DNA from: an uncultured Solobacterium sp.
GTDB taxonomy: Bacteria > Bacillota_I > Bacilli_A > Erysipelotrichales > Erysipelotrichaceae
Reading direction: 5' to 3'
DNA length: 64,000 nt
Assembly (NCBI GenBank): GCA_900543035.1
Contig: UQPV01000002.1
Span: 1 to 64,000, forward strand
The translations under genes were made by a program, and so were the position numbers. The notes beneath the pieces are model-generated. The model ran no database searches. It had not been told where the DNA came from and worked only from the letters and a program-made list of their open reading frames with translations. Below are positions 16,526-25,301 of the stretch, piece by piece (positions within the stretch are counted from its first letter, which is position 1; each line of letters starts with the position of its first letter).

Positions 16526-17679
16526 AACGTCGCGTTCATCCTTTCCAGCTCGCGGATGCACTGTTTGAGATCTTCGCTCTTCTGCGTGCACAGAAACAAT
16601 CCCCGCCCGTCAGGAAAATCGATGTTCCTGCCGGCACGGCCGATCATCTGGATCAAGCTGGCCGCGGTGAAGACCGGATGCTCCCCATGCAGCACCGCCA
16701 CCTGCACATCAGGGATGGTGATGCCGCGCTCGAGCACGGTCGTGGCAAAGAGCACTTCCTTCTGCTGGCGGCGGTATCCTGCTAAGACCTCATCCCTGTC
16801 CTCGCTTTGGGAAGAGAGCGCCGCGCAGGAAAACAGCGGGCGAAACAGCATCGCCAGCCGCTTAGACATGGCGATGGTGGGGACAAAGACAAGCGTCTGC
16901 TTATGCTGCAGGTGATTCTGATGCAGAAAGCGGATCAACAGCGCATAGAGGACAAAGGAAGGCGCACAGACCAGCTTAGGCACGATCAGCGGATGACGGT
17001 GCGGACGTTCAAACAGCGTGACCATCTTCAGCCGGCCGGCTTCCACATCGGCGAGCATCTCCTCATCCGGCGTGGCCGTCAGATAGAGCAGCTGCCCGCT
17101 GCAGGCCTGCATGGCGATCGCCTTCAGCATGTCATTGCCCCGATAAGGAAACGCATCCACCTCATCCATGATGAGCAGATCGAAACAGTCCGGGTAGCGG
17201 TACAGCTGATGCATCGTGCAGACGACGAGATCGGCATAGACCTGATCCGTATGCCCTTCGCACACCGCCCTCACCTCCAGGTCGGGAAATGCCTTGTGCA
17301 TGCGCTCTGCGATCTCGAGCACGACCTGACGGCGGGCGATCGCAAAGCCGACACGCTTTCCCCGGGCGAAATATTGGCGGATCGCCTCCATGGTCAGCTC
17401 GGTCTTGCCCGCCCCGGTCGCCGCATAGATCAGCACATCATGGCCGCCGTTCAGCCCCTCCATCACCTCATCCACCGTCCGTTTCTGCGCCGCGGTCAGC
17501 GGATACTTGAGATGATATTCACAATGGATCACGCGTTTCTCCCATTTAGGCGGGATCGGACGCTGCCCGGCATCGATGCGGCCAAAGGCGATGCAGCGGC
17601 GGCAGTACCAGACCCCCTCATCATTCCAGAAATACTCTGGGTCCGCATTGCCGCAGCGCAGGCATGTTCTCTCTTCCAT
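16501..17679 (-). CDS. comFA: ComFA-like DNA helicase/translocase
   Basis: 392 residues, superfamily 2 helicase. N-terminal zinc ribbon with two CxxC pairs (CLRCGN, CRRC), then Walker A AATGAGKTE, DEVD Walker B (LIMDEVDAFPY), TATP, and motif VI QMIGRAGR. ComFA is a cytosolic ATPase that drives transforming ssDNA into the cell. It is slightly short compared with B. subtilis ComFA. The start at 17679 uses GAGGAGAGGATGAG. Only comFA/comFC are present here; no pilus or ComEC genes are in the window. Confidence 0.88.
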   Translation of the reverse strand: MEERTCLRCGNADPEYFWNDEGVWYCRRCIAFGRIDAGQRPIPPKWEKRVIHCEYHLKYPLTAAQKRTVDEVMEGLNGGHDVLIYAATGAGKTELTMEAIRQYFARGKRVGFAIARRQVVLEIAERMHKAFPDLEVRAVCEGHTDQVYADLVVCTMHQLYRYPDCFDLLIMDEVDAFPYRGNDMLKAIAMQACSGQLLYLTATPDEEMLADVEAGRLKMVTLFERPHRHPLIVPKLVCAPSFVLYALLIRFLHQNHLQHKQTLVFVPTIAMSKRLAMLFRPLFSCAALSSQSEDRDEVLAGYRRQQKEVLFATTVLERGITIPDVQVAVLHGEHPVFTAASLIQMIGRAGRNIDFPDGRGLFLCTQKSEDLKQCIRELERMNATLCPDAGSA

Positions 17680-17738
17680 CTCATCCTCTCCTCTGCCCCT
17701 CCTATACGCCTGCTTCTTTTGCTCCCCTGATCGGCGGC

Positions 17739-17770
17739 AAAAAAAAGCTCCTGTCGATGACAAAAGCTTT
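17739..17770 (-). terminator. Terminator after galE
   Basis: On the minus strand AAAGCTTTTGTC pairs with GACAGGAGCTTT (G-T pairs), followed by eight T. Confidence 0.75.
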
Positions 17771-17775
17771 GATGT

Positions 17776-18786
17776 TTACTGTTGTTTTGCCTTACAGGCA
17801 AAGTGCCAGGCATCCGCACACATTTCCTCAAGGCCCTTTTCGGCCTTCCAGCCCAGCTCACGCTGCGCTTTCTCTGTGCTGGCATAACATGTGGCGATAT
17901 CGCCCGGGCGCCGCGCATCGATCTGATAAGGCACCTCGAGCGCATTGACGCGGGCAAAGGTGTGAACGACCTCCAGCACGCTGTAGCCATTGCCGGTGCC
18001 CAGGTTGTACGCATCGATGCCGATGTGCTCGCGAAGCAGCTTGTCCACGGCATTGACATGGCCCTTGGCCAGATCGACCACATGGATATAGTCGCGCACC
18101 CCGGTGCCGTCCGGCGTATCATAATCATTGCCGAACACATGCAGCAGCGGCAGCTCCCCTGCGGCCACCTTGACGATATAGGGCATCAGGTTGTTGGGGA
18201 TATCGTTGGGGCTCTCCCCCAGCAGACCGCTCTTATGTGCGCCGATCGGATTGAAGTAACGCAGCAGCGCGATGTTCCACTCCGCATCCGAAACATGCAG
18301 ATCGCGCAGGATCTGTTCGATCATCAGCTTGGTCGTGCCATACGGATTGGTCGTCGGCCCAAGACGACATTCCTCATCGATCGGCACCCGCTGCGGATCG
18401 CCATATACCGTGGCGCTGGAAGAGAATACCAGACGCCGGCAGCCATGTCTGCGCATCACCTTGCACAGGTTCAGCGTGCTCATCAGATTGTTCTCATAAT
18501 ACATCAGCGGCTTGGCCACCGATTCCCCGACTGCCTTATATCCGGCAAAGTGGATCACCGCATCGATCTTGTGTTCGGTGAAGATCCGCTCAAGCGCCTG
18601 CTCATCCAGACAGTCCTCCTCATAAAAGGAGACATGATGTCCGCTGATCTGCTCGATGCGCTGTGCGACCTCTCGCTTCGAGTTATACAGATTGTCGATG
18701 ATCACGACCTCATAGCCGGCATCCAGCAGTTCCACACATGTATGGGAACCGATGAATCCGGTCCCTCCGGTAACCAGTATCTTCAT
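17776..18786 (-). CDS. galE: UDP-glucose 4-epimerase
   Basis: 336 residues, extended short-chain dehydrogenase. NAD-binding GGTGFIGSH at the N-terminus, catalytic Ser in SSSATVYG, YxxxK as YGTTK, and YFNPIGAH match GalE. It interconverts UDP-Glc/UDP-Gal or UDP-GlcNAc/UDP-GalNAc for galactose use and surface polymers. Its start overlaps the stop of the upstream aminotransferase by 4 nt (ATGA). Confidence 0.94.
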   Translation of the reverse strand: MKILVTGGTGFIGSHTCVELLDAGYEVVIIDNLYNSKREVAQRIEQISGHHVSFYEEDCLDEQALERIFTEHKIDAVIHFAGYKAVGESVAKPLMYYENNLMSTLNLCKVMRRHGCRRLVFSSSATVYGDPQRVPIDEECRLGPTTNPYGTTKLMIEQILRDLHVSDAEWNIALLRYFNPIGAHKSGLLGESPNDIPNNLMPYIVKVAAGELPLLHVFGNDYDTPDGTGVRDYIHVVDLAKGHVNAVDKLLREHIGIDAYNLGTGNGYSVLEVVHTFARVNALEVPYQIDARRPGDIATCYASTEKAQRELGWKAEKGLEEMCADAWHFACKAKQQ

Positions 18787-20000
18787 TTGTTCTCATCCTT
18801 TCCCGAATCTGTCGGCTTCATTATATCAGATCCGCCAGAAAACAAACAGCTGCGGGCAAGCCGCTGTGCAGCTTCTTCAATTTGTTCGTCAGAAATGACC
18901 AGCGCGATGCGCACATGCCGGCGGCCTTCCGCACCGAATTCTGTTCCCGGGGTCACGACGATGCCGCATTCCGCAAGCAGGCTCAGCGCAAACTGTTCGC
19001 TGTCCGCAAAGGCATCCGGGATCCTGGCCCACACGAACATGGTGGCGGCGCTCGGCCTGATCACCCATCCGGCTTCCCCGAAGCGGCGCACGAGCAGATC
19101 GCGGCGATGCTCGTAAGCCTTTCGCGTCGTCTCCACACAGTTCTGATCCGCTTCCAGCGCAGCGATGCCAGCCTGCTGCACCGGCAGGAAGATGCCATAG
19201 TCCATATTGGATTTCAGCCGGTGATACCCGGCGATCAGCTCACGGTTGCCCACACAGACGCCCAGGCGTGCCCCAGCCATGCCGTAAGTCTTGGAGAAGG
19301 AATTCAGTTCCACGCCCACATCCTTGGCTCCGGGATAAGAGAGGAAGCTCTTTCCCCGCTTGCCGTCAAATACCAGCTCGCTGTAAGCATTGTCATGCAG
19401 GACAGCGATGTCCCATCGCTTGGCAAAGGCGATCAGCTCCGTATAAAAGCGGTCGTCCGCAACGGCTCCGGTCGGATTGTTCGGATAAGAGACGATCATC
19501 AGCACAGCTTTCTTCGCCACTTCTTCGCTGATCTCATCGAAGCGGATCAGGAAATCATTTTCCTCTTTCATGGGCATGAACCGCACATCCGCGCCGGCCA
19601 GCTTCGGTCCTTGCGCGAAAATCGGATAATATGGATCAGGCACAAGGACGATATCACCCGGATCACACAAGGTCAGTGCGATGTTGGCCAAGGCTTCCTG
19701 AGAGCCCTGCAGCGTGATCACCTCGCTGCAAGGATCCAGCTCTACATCATAGCGCCTGCGATACCAGTCTGTGATCGCCTGCTGCAGCCGCGGCAGATCA
19801 TGGATCGCATAGCGGTAATTGGCGGGATCCTCTGCCGCCTTCAACAGCGCCTCCATGATATGCGGGGCAGGTGCGATATCCGGCGATCCGATGGAAAAGT
19901 CGATGATCTTCTCTCCCTTTTCCTGCAGCCGCCGCTTCTCCTCATCCAGTCGGGAAAAGACCGAAGGGCGGAAATACTTCATCCTCTCTGCGCTCTTCAT
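18783..20000 (-). CDS. Class I/II PLP-dependent aminotransferase
   Basis: 405 residues, fold type I. NNPTGA (VSYPNNPTGAV) and the Schiff-base motif SFSKTYGMAGARLG are clear. The N-terminus (FDFSIGSPDIAP-like) and length resemble the LL-diaminopimelate aminotransferase / AspC-like group, so L-lysine/peptidoglycan diaminopimelate synthesis or amino-acid transamination are both possible. The tail after ~390 (SGGSDIMKPTDSGKDENK) is hydrophilic and poorly conserved in the family. It heads a two-gene operon with galE. Confidence 0.85.
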   Translation of the reverse strand: MKSAERMKYFRPSVFSRLDEEKRRLQEKGEKIIDFSIGSPDIAPAPHIMEALLKAAEDPANYRYAIHDLPRLQQAITDWYRRRYDVELDPCSEVITLQGSQEALANIALTLCDPGDIVLVPDPYYPIFAQGPKLAGADVRFMPMKEENDFLIRFDEISEEVAKKAVLMIVSYPNNPTGAVADDRFYTELIAFAKRWDIAVLHDNAYSELVFDGKRGKSFLSYPGAKDVGVELNSFSKTYGMAGARLGVCVGNRELIAGYHRLKSNMDYGIFLPVQQAGIAALEADQNCVETTRKAYEHRRDLLVRRFGEAGWVIRPSAATMFVWARIPDAFADSEQFALSLLAECGIVVTPGTEFGAEGRRHVRIALVISDEQIEEAAQRLARSCLFSGGSDIMKPTDSGKDENK

Positions 20001-20021
20001 CTCATCACTCCTCTCTCCTTA

Positions 20022-20051
20022 TTAAAAAGCGGACCGCGCAGAGCGCAGTCC
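20022..20051 (-). terminator. Terminator after rpmE
   Basis: GGACTGCGC pairs with GCGCGGTCC, followed on the minus strand by GCTTTTTAATAA. Confidence 0.8.
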
Positions 20052-20065
20052 TGTTCAGTCGTGTC

Positions 20066-20269
20066 TTACTTGAGTCCGTACTTTTTGTTGAACTTCTCAA
20101 TGCGTCCCTGTGCTGCCGCAAAACGCTGACGTCCCGTATAGAACGGATGGCAGTTTGAGCAGGTATCCACACGCAGTGACTTGGATGTTGAACCAGTCTC
20201 GAATTCTGCGCCGCAGGAAGTGCATTTTACCATCACGCGATGGTATTCCGGATGAATTCCCTTTTTCAT
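20066..20269 (-). CDS. rpmE: 50S ribosomal protein L31 (zinc-binding form)
   Basis: 67 residues. CTSC and [12 protein letters not shown] hold the zinc-type cysteines, and the C-terminus FNKKYGLK is diagnostic. The ATG at 20269 is preferred to one two codons upstream because AAGGAG is then about 9 nt away. The zinc form is usually expressed under zinc-sufficient conditions; no cysteine-free paralog is in this window. Confidence 0.95.
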   Translation of the reverse strand: MKKGIHPEYHRVMVKCTSCGAEFETGSTSKSLRVDTCSNCHPFYTGRQRFAAAQGRIEKFNKKYGLK

Positions 20270-20427
20270 ATTCATACTCTCCTTCCGCCTTAGACCTCTG
20301 TTGGGTCCAAAGTAAGTGCTTATATATTGTAACAGACAGCCCCGGCTCACGCAACCTTTTTTTACGCACTTCAGCCACTTTTTCCACGGTTCTGTGATAA
20401 AATAGAACACAGGAAAGAGGGATGCTC

Positions 20428-20955
20428 ATGAACAGACTGATCGCTCATTTCAGCACGATCACGCGCCATAAGATGAAGGTGAGCGCGCTGTGTTTCCGCT
20501 GCGGCCTTTATGCGCAGGGGATCCGCCACGACCTGTCAAAATACAGCCCGATCGAATTCTGCGCCGGCGTGCGCTATTATCAGGGCAACCGCAGTCCCAT
20601 CGACCGGGAAAAAGAAGTGCTCGGCTATTCGCTGGGCTGGCTCCATCACAAAGGACGAAACATGCACCATTGGGAATATTGGCTGGATAACGGCCCCAAA
20701 GGCGTGCATCCCATCCGCATGCCGGTCAACTATGTCGTCGAGATGTTCTGCGACCGCGTAGCAGCCTCACAGATCTACATGAAAGAGCAATATGACGATT
20801 CCAGCGCGCTGAATTACTACCTCAACGGGAGAAAGCGGATCATGATCCATCCGGAGACGGACCGGCTGATCCTGCACATGCTCACTTACCTGAGCGAGCA
20901 CGGCCTGGATGCCGCCATCGCCCATATCCGCAAAGATATCCTCAAGAACAGCTGA
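20428..20955 (+). CDS. DUF5662 family protein
   Basis: 175 residues. The family pattern is visible: an N-terminal amphipathic helix, IRHDLSKYSPIEF near residue 35, then the His/Trp-rich stretch GWLHHKGRNMHHWEYW near residue 75, and a Met-rich C-terminal helix. The His clusters suggest metal binding and an HD-like fold, but the biochemical role is unknown. GAAAGAGG precedes the ATG at 20428. It is divergent from rpmE and stands alone. Confidence 0.8.
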   Translation: MNRLIAHFSTITRHKMKVSALCFRCGLYAQGIRHDLSKYSPIEFCAGVRYYQGNRSPIDREKEVLGYSLGWLHHKGRNMHHWEYWLDNGPKGVHPIRMPVNYVVEMFCDRVAASQIYMKEQYDDSSALNYYLNGRKRIMIHPETDRLILHMLTYLSEHGLDAAIAHIRKDILKNS

Positions 20956-20968
20956 CGCTGTTTTTTTT
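20947..20968 (+). terminator. Terminator of the DUF5662 gene
   Basis: AACAGC pairs with GCTGTT around the stop codon, followed by eight T. Confidence 0.75.
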
Positions 20969-21617
20969 ATTCCTGCGGCCAGCGGTAATGGCCGATCACT
21001 TCGTGTCTCTTCAGCTCATCGGCCTCACGCGCGCCCCATCCGTCAAAATGGAGGATGAACGGGAAACCGTCGGCATTGCGCAGATCGCTGCACAGCGCGA
21101 TGTGCTCATCATAGATGACGATATCCCCCGGCTGCCACGCTTGCGGGTCTTCGGCGCTTGGATCAAGCGTAAGCGCATGACGGTCAAAGAACACCCGAAG
21201 ATTGCGCACCCGGCGAAAATCGATGTTGGGATCCGCCGTCTCTGTGCCATACACCTGAGGATCGGCCGCGATGTCTTCATCGACCATATCCTTCAGCGTA
21301 TACCCTGCATGCGCAAAGGCATGCCAGATGACATCGGTGCAGACGCCATGTTCATCATCCGGATAGCCGCCCGCATAATATATGCTCTGATAGAGCGGGC
21401 CGCTTTCCACATAAGCGCGTGCTCCGGCCACAAAGTCATGATAGTCATCCGTCCCATTGCCGTTTTCATCGCGCGTTGAATACAGCTCCTCGATGCCGAG
21501 CTGTTCGGCGGTATATCCTTCCGGATAGATATCCATGACCTGCCAGATCATGTATCCTGCCGCACAAAGACAAAGAAGGATCACGCCCATCACGATCCTC
21601 CTCACTGTCTTCTTCAT
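20967..21617 (-). CDS. DUF1287 family extracytoplasmic protein
   Basis: 216 residues. A signal-anchor helix (about 7-27) is followed by a secreted domain with the DUF1287 hallmarks: an ARAYVESGPLYQSIYYAGGYP segment, VCTDVIWHAFAHAG with an invariant Cys, and GDIVIYDEHIALCSD near the end. The Cys-His pattern resembles papain-like/NlpC-type folds, so amidase or peptidase activity is plausible but unproved. The start overlaps the parB stop by 4 nt (ATGA), so it is the last gene of the rsmG-noc-parA-parB operon. Confidence 0.8.
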   Translation of the reverse strand: MKKTVRRIVMGVILLCLCAAGYMIWQVMDIYPEGYTAEQLGIEELYSTRDENGNGTDDYHDFVAGARAYVESGPLYQSIYYAGGYPDDEHGVCTDVIWHAFAHAGYTLKDMVDEDIAADPQVYGTETADPNIDFRRVRNLRVFFDRHALTLDPSAEDPQAWQPGDIVIYDEHIALCSDLRNADGFPFILHFDGWGAREADELKRHEVIGHYRWPQE

Positions 21618-22498
21618 ACGCCCTCGTCCAGTCCGCCGATCATCTCCAGGATCCGGTTGAGGTCATCATCGCCGTCGTAACGGATGACGATCTGGCCGTT
21701 CGCCACCTTCACCGTGGTCTGAAACCGTTCCTGAAGCCGGTGCTCGACTGCTTCCATGTGGATATCGCGCGCCTTTTCCCTTTTCTTCGGCTTCGGCTGC
21801 ACCATGCCTTTCACCAGCTTTTCCACCGCGCGCACGCTCATCTGCTCACGGATGGCCTTCTGCGCGACTTCTTCCATCAGCGCCTCATCCTCAAGGGAGA
21901 GCAGAGCGCGGACATGTCCCATGGACAGCTCATGCGCCGTCACATGCTGCTGCAGACGCACCGGCAGCTTCAGCAGGCGCATCATGTTGGCGACATGCTC
22001 ACGCGACTTGCCGATGCGGCGGGCAAGCTCTTCTTGTGTATATCCGACTTTCTGGATCAGCTTTTCATATGCCTTCGCTTCCTCGATGGCATTGAGGTCT
22101 TCCCGCTGGATATTCTCCAGCAGTGCGATCTCCATCATCTGCTGATCATCAAACTCCATCTCGATGGCGGGGATCTTCTTGATCCCGGCCAGACGGCAGG
22201 CGCGCAGGCGCCGCTCTCCGGCGATCAGCTCATAACCACCCAGCGAACGCTTGACCAGGATCGGCGTGAATACGCCATGCTGGCGGATGGAATCAGCCAG
22301 TTCCCGCAGGCGCCCCTCATCAAATGTCTTGCGCGGCTGATACGGGTTAGGGCGGACATCGTCGATCGAGACCTCAAAGCGCCCGCTGACATGCGTATCG
22401 CTCTTTCCCTGCTGGATATCCTCCAGCACATCGTTGACATCTTCGCCAAAGATGGCCGCCAGGCCCTTGCCCAGGCGCGCTTCGCTTTTCTTTGCCAT
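21614..22498 (-). CDS. parB: Chromosome partitioning protein ParB/Spo0J
   Basis: 294 residues. Domains: N-terminal CTP-binding/ParB domain with NPYQPR (about 50) and GERRLRA (about 95), ENIQRED, a central helix-turn-helix (RRIGKSREHVANMMRLLKL) and a C-terminal dimer domain. It loads at parS sites and spreads to recruit SMC. parA is 2 nt upstream. I saw no copy of the canonical parS palindrome in the window. It differs clearly from its paralog Noc at 23295. Confidence 0.94.
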   Translation of the reverse strand: MAKKSEARLGKGLAAIFGEDVNDVLEDIQQGKSDTHVSGRFEVSIDDVRPNPYQPRKTFDEGRLRELADSIRQHGVFTPILVKRSLGGYELIAGERRLRACRLAGIKKIPAIEMEFDDQQMMEIALLENIQREDLNAIEEAKAYEKLIQKVGYTQEELARRIGKSREHVANMMRLLKLPVRLQQHVTAHELSMGHVRALLSLEDEALMEEVAQKAIREQMSVRAVEKLVKGMVQPKPKKREKARDIHMEAVEHRLQERFQTTVKVANGQIVIRYDGDDDLNRILEMIGGLDEGV

Positions 22499-22499
22499 A

Positions 22500-23276
22500 T
22501 TACACCTGCTTCCTGTTTCGCTTCACCACTTCATTGGCCAGCCCCGCATAGGCCTTGGCTCCCTCACAGCGGACATCATACTCAAAGATGGACTTTCCGC
22601 GGGAAGGAGATTCGCTCAGCTTGACATTGCGGGGAATATAATGATGATACACCCGGTCCTTGAAATGCTGTCGAACTTCCTGCTGGACCTCGACAGACAG
22701 CTTTGTCCGCGCATCATACATGGTCAGCAGCACCCCTTCGATCATCAGATCCGGGTTAAAGAGCTGCTGGACGAGACGGATCGTCAGCAGCAGCTGCGTG
22801 ACGCCCTCCAGCGCATAATATTCACACTGCACCGGGATCATCACCGAATCAGCCGCGGTGAGCGCATTGGTGTTGAGCAGGCCCAGCGAAGGCGGACAGT
22901 CGATGATGATGTAATCATAACGCGCCTTGATCGGATCGAGCTTCTTTTTCAGCAGCTCTTCCTTGCCGCCCTCAAAGCGCACCATTTCCAGATCGGCGCC
23001 GGCCAGGGCGATGTTCGCCGGAATGATGTCGATCGGCGGCTTGCTCAGATGTTCGATGACATCATCCGCCTCATAATCTTCCATCAGCAGATTATATACG
23101 GTCGGCTGACCATCCTCCCTGCTTGCCCCGACCCCTTGTGAGGCATTGCCCTGCGGGTCGAAATCGACCAGCAGCACCTTATTGCGCAGATATCCCAGGC
23201 CGGCGGCCAGATTGATGGCTGTCGTCGTCTTTCCGACTCCGCCCTTCTGGTTTGATATCGCAATGATTTTTCCCAT
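22500..23276 (-). CDS. parA: Chromosome partitioning ATPase ParA/Soj
   Basis: 258 residues. Deviant Walker A KGGVGKTTT at the N-terminus, Walker A' DFDPQGNAS and Walker B IIDCPPSLG identify the Soj subgroup without an N-terminal DNA-binding domain. It forms ATP-dependent dimers on DNA and, in B. subtilis, also regulates DnaA. It sits between noc and parB with an 18-nt gap to noc. Confidence 0.95.
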   Translation of the reverse strand: MGKIIAISNQKGGVGKTTTAINLAAGLGYLRNKVLLVDFDPQGNASQGVGASREDGQPTVYNLLMEDYEADDVIEHLSKPPIDIIPANIALAGADLEMVRFEGGKEELLKKKLDPIKARYDYIIIDCPPSLGLLNTNALTAADSVMIPVQCEYYALEGVTQLLLTIRLVQQLFNPDLMIEGVLLTMYDARTKLSVEVQQEVRQHFKDRVYHHYIPRNVKLSESPSRGKSIFEYDVRCEGAKAYAGLANEVVKRNRKQV

Positions 23277-23294
23277 GTTCTCACGTCCTTCTGT

Positions 23295-24059
23295 CTACTT
23301 TGGAAAACGCAGCGTCACCACGACCTCATCTTCCGTCTCTTTTGTTTCGCTGCTGATGTCGATGCCGCTCTTCTGGATCATGCCGACCGCCTGCTCGATG
23401 GTGTTCAGGCCGATGCGGATGTTCCGGGTCAGCCCCTTCAGCATCTTCTTTTCTTTCTTCTCCTTCGGCTCGCTTTCCTTCTGGATCAGCTTTTCGCTCT
23501 GGGCCACCGTCAGCCCCTTTTTCACGATGGTATCCAGCACGTGCTTCTGCTCCTCCTTCGGCACGCTGAGCAATGCCCGCGCATGACGCTCCGTGATCTG
23601 ACGGGCGCTGACTGCCTGCTGCACTTCCTCTTCCAGCTGCAGCAGGCGGATCTTGTTGGCCACCGCGCTCTGGCTCTTGCCGACCTTCAGCGCCAGCTGA
23701 GACTGGCTGATGCCGGAGGTCTTCATGATCTGCACATACGCTTTCGCTTCTTCGATGGCGCTCAGGTTCTCACGCTGGATGTTCTCGACCAGCGCCATCT
23801 CCGCCATCTGCACTTCGTCGGCGTCGATGACGATGACCGGGATATCCAGCATGCCGGCGATCTTCATCGCCCGATATCTCCTCTCTCCGGCCACGATCTC
23901 ATAGCCGTCGTTTTCCTTTCTGACCGTGATCGGGTGAATCAGTCCGTTTTCCCGAATGGACTGTGACAGCTCCATCAGCGCCTCATCGTCGAACTCCACA
24001 CGGGGCTGATACGGATTCGGCCTGATTTCATCAATGGATACGACCTTGCTCTCTCTCAT
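23295..24059 (-). CDS. noc: Nucleoid occlusion protein Noc (ParB paralog)
   Basis: 254 residues with the ParB fold: IRPNPYQPRVEF, GERRYRAMKIAG, ENIQRENL and helix-turn-helix SQLALKVGKSQSAVANKIRLL. Position between rsmG and parA is the classic Noc location. Noc binds NBS sites, spreads with CTP, attaches to membrane and blocks division over the chromosome. The start at 24059 uses TAGGAGATGATAGA and agrees with the amphipathic N-terminus expected for Noc being short here (MRESKVVSIDEI). A matching NBS lies at 24915-24928. Confidence 0.9.
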   Translation of the reverse strand: MRESKVVSIDEIRPNPYQPRVEFDDEALMELSQSIRENGLIHPITVRKENDGYEIVAGERRYRAMKIAGMLDIPVIVIDADEVQMAEMALVENIQRENLSAIEEAKAYVQIMKTSGISQSQLALKVGKSQSAVANKIRLLQLEEEVQQAVSARQITERHARALLSVPKEEQKHVLDTIVKKGLTVAQSEKLIQKESEPKEKKEKKMLKGLTRNIRIGLNTIEQAVGMIQKSGIDISSETKETEDEVVVTLRFPK

Positions 24060-24070
24060 TCTATCATCTC

Positions 24071-24775
24071 CTACAGCGGGTGTTTCTTGATCTGTCCGAA
24101 ATTGCGCGGATACTTTTTCGGCGTGGAGCGCACCTTGCGAAAGATCAGGTTGATCCGTTCCGCGCCGTCGCTCAGCACGCTCTTTTCGCTTCGCTCCAGC
24201 ACTGCGCCCAGCTCGCTGAGCGCATGCGCAGATGCCTCTGCTTCTTCCATGCCGCCCGGCCCTTTCATGGCGATGAACAGCCCGCCCTTTTCCACCAACG
24301 GCAGGCACAGCTCGCACAGCACAGGAAGCGCGGCCACGGCACGGGCGCTCACCGCAGGAAAGCTCTCCCGGTGTTCCCGGGCATGATCCTCTGCCCGCGC
24401 ATGGATACAGTGCACATTCTTCAGCCCCAGCTGCGCGCACAGATGATTCAGAAAAAGGATCCGCTTGTTCAGGGGCTCCAGGATCGTCACGTCGAGATCA
24501 GGGCGCATGATCTTCAGCGGGATGCTGGGAAAGCCGGCCCCCGCGCCGACATCGCAGAGATGCGTCAGCTCAAGGTCCAGAAAAGGAAGCAGCGAGTCGA
24601 GAAAATGCTTCTCATACACCTCTGCTTCTGCCGTGATCGCGGTCAGGTTCATCTTCTGATTCCACTCTGCCAGCTCCTTCACATACCGGTCAAACTGCGC
24701 CATCTGCACATCGCTCGGCTGCTGCCCATGATCCTTCAGGATCTGAATGAACGTCTCTCTCGTAAATGATCGCAT
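24071..24775 (-). CDS. rsmG: 16S rRNA (guanine527-N7)-methyltransferase
   Basis: 234 residues. The SAM site appears as DVGAGAGFPSIPLKI near residue 75, preceded by NLTAI and HFLDSL, with SARAVA and KG further on. It methylates G527 of 16S rRNA; loss gives low-level streptomycin resistance. It is the first gene of the operon, with TATAAT (minus strand, 24796-24801) close upstream. mnmE/mnmG, often next to it, are elsewhere. Confidence 0.95.
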   Translation of the reverse strand: MRSFTRETFIQILKDHGQQPSDVQMAQFDRYVKELAEWNQKMNLTAITAEAEVYEKHFLDSLLPFLDLELTHLCDVGAGAGFPSIPLKIMRPDLDVTILEPLNKRILFLNHLCAQLGLKNVHCIHARAEDHAREHRESFPAVSARAVAALPVLCELCLPLVEKGGLFIAMKGPGGMEEAEASAHALSELGAVLERSEKSVLSDGAERINLIFRKVRSTPKKYPRNFGQIKKHPL

Positions 24776-24914
24776 ACGATACCCCCAGTGGCTTTATTAT
24801 AACAAACTTCCCCCTCAATCAAAATAGTAAGTTTACCCGTTTATCCTTTCCGCCCCTCTTGCATCGGCTTTCCCAAGCTCTGCCGATCCTGTATCATTTT
24901 GCGGATCTTTCTCG

Positions 24915-24928
24915 ATTTCCCGGGAAAA
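24915..24928. promoter_or_regulatory. Noc binding site (NBS)
   Basis: ATTTCCCGGGAAAA matches the B. subtilis NBS consensus ATTTCCCGGGAAAT at 13 of 14 positions; the inner 12 bp are a perfect palindrome. It lies ~140 bp upstream of rsmG-noc. Confidence 0.75.
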
Positions 24929-25135
24929 CACGCATGAAAAAGGGATGATATCATTACCATCCCGCATATGTCTTCACATTGCTGTGCCGCTTATTCACCG
25001 TCCATGCATCATTTCCCGTCCAGACCGTACGTTTGCTCTGGCATGTTCCTTGCGGATGATCTGCACTTCGTCATTCCCTGGAATGTGATCCATGTCCGTC
25101 TGTCTTTCTGCGGTCGACCCGCTTAAACTGAAACC

Positions 25136-25158
25136 GTCATCTTCCCACCGCTCTCTTT
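25136..25158 (+). repeat. 23-nt repeat, copy A
   Basis: Identical in sequence and orientation to 27556-27578; it begins GTCATCTTCCCACC and ends CTCTCTTT. Both copies lie in gene-free DNA. Confidence 0.7.
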
Positions 25159-25301
25159 ATCACAGATCCCTGTCTGCACCTTTATTTTATGTCATGCTGG
25201 GCAAAAGACAATAAAAATGGAAAAATCGGAAACAAATCAGGAAAAATCTTCATCTGGATGTGATAAGATAACGGCAGCTTGATCTTGACAGGAGGTTTAT
25301 G

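Larger units (their letters stand above)
24776..25301. other. Intergenic region between rsmG operon and asparaginase gene
   Basis: About 525 bp without a gene. It contains the minus-strand promoter element at 24796-24801, the Noc binding site at 24915-24928, a GGGATG/CATCCC hairpin around 24942-24965, an imperfect CATTCC/GGAATG palindrome near 25075, one copy of a 23-nt repeat (25136-25158) and the GGAGG ribosome binding site of the asparaginase gene. No dnaA-box cluster was seen. Confidence 0.6.

Noticed and set aside
17782..20129. Long plus-strand frames opposite galE and the aminotransferase gene
   Set aside because: Both overlap genes with clear family motifs; the translated products are His/Arg/Gln-rich and show no domain.
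21614..24775. parS site expected near parB
   Set aside because: No copy or one-mismatch copy of TGTTTCACGTGAAACA was found by eye; it may be outside the window.
24776..25301. Possible replication origin next to the parAB/noc cluster
   Set aside because: Only isolated DnaA-box-like 9-mers (for example TTATTCACC) occur; there is no box cluster, DUE, dnaA, dnaN or rpmH in the window.
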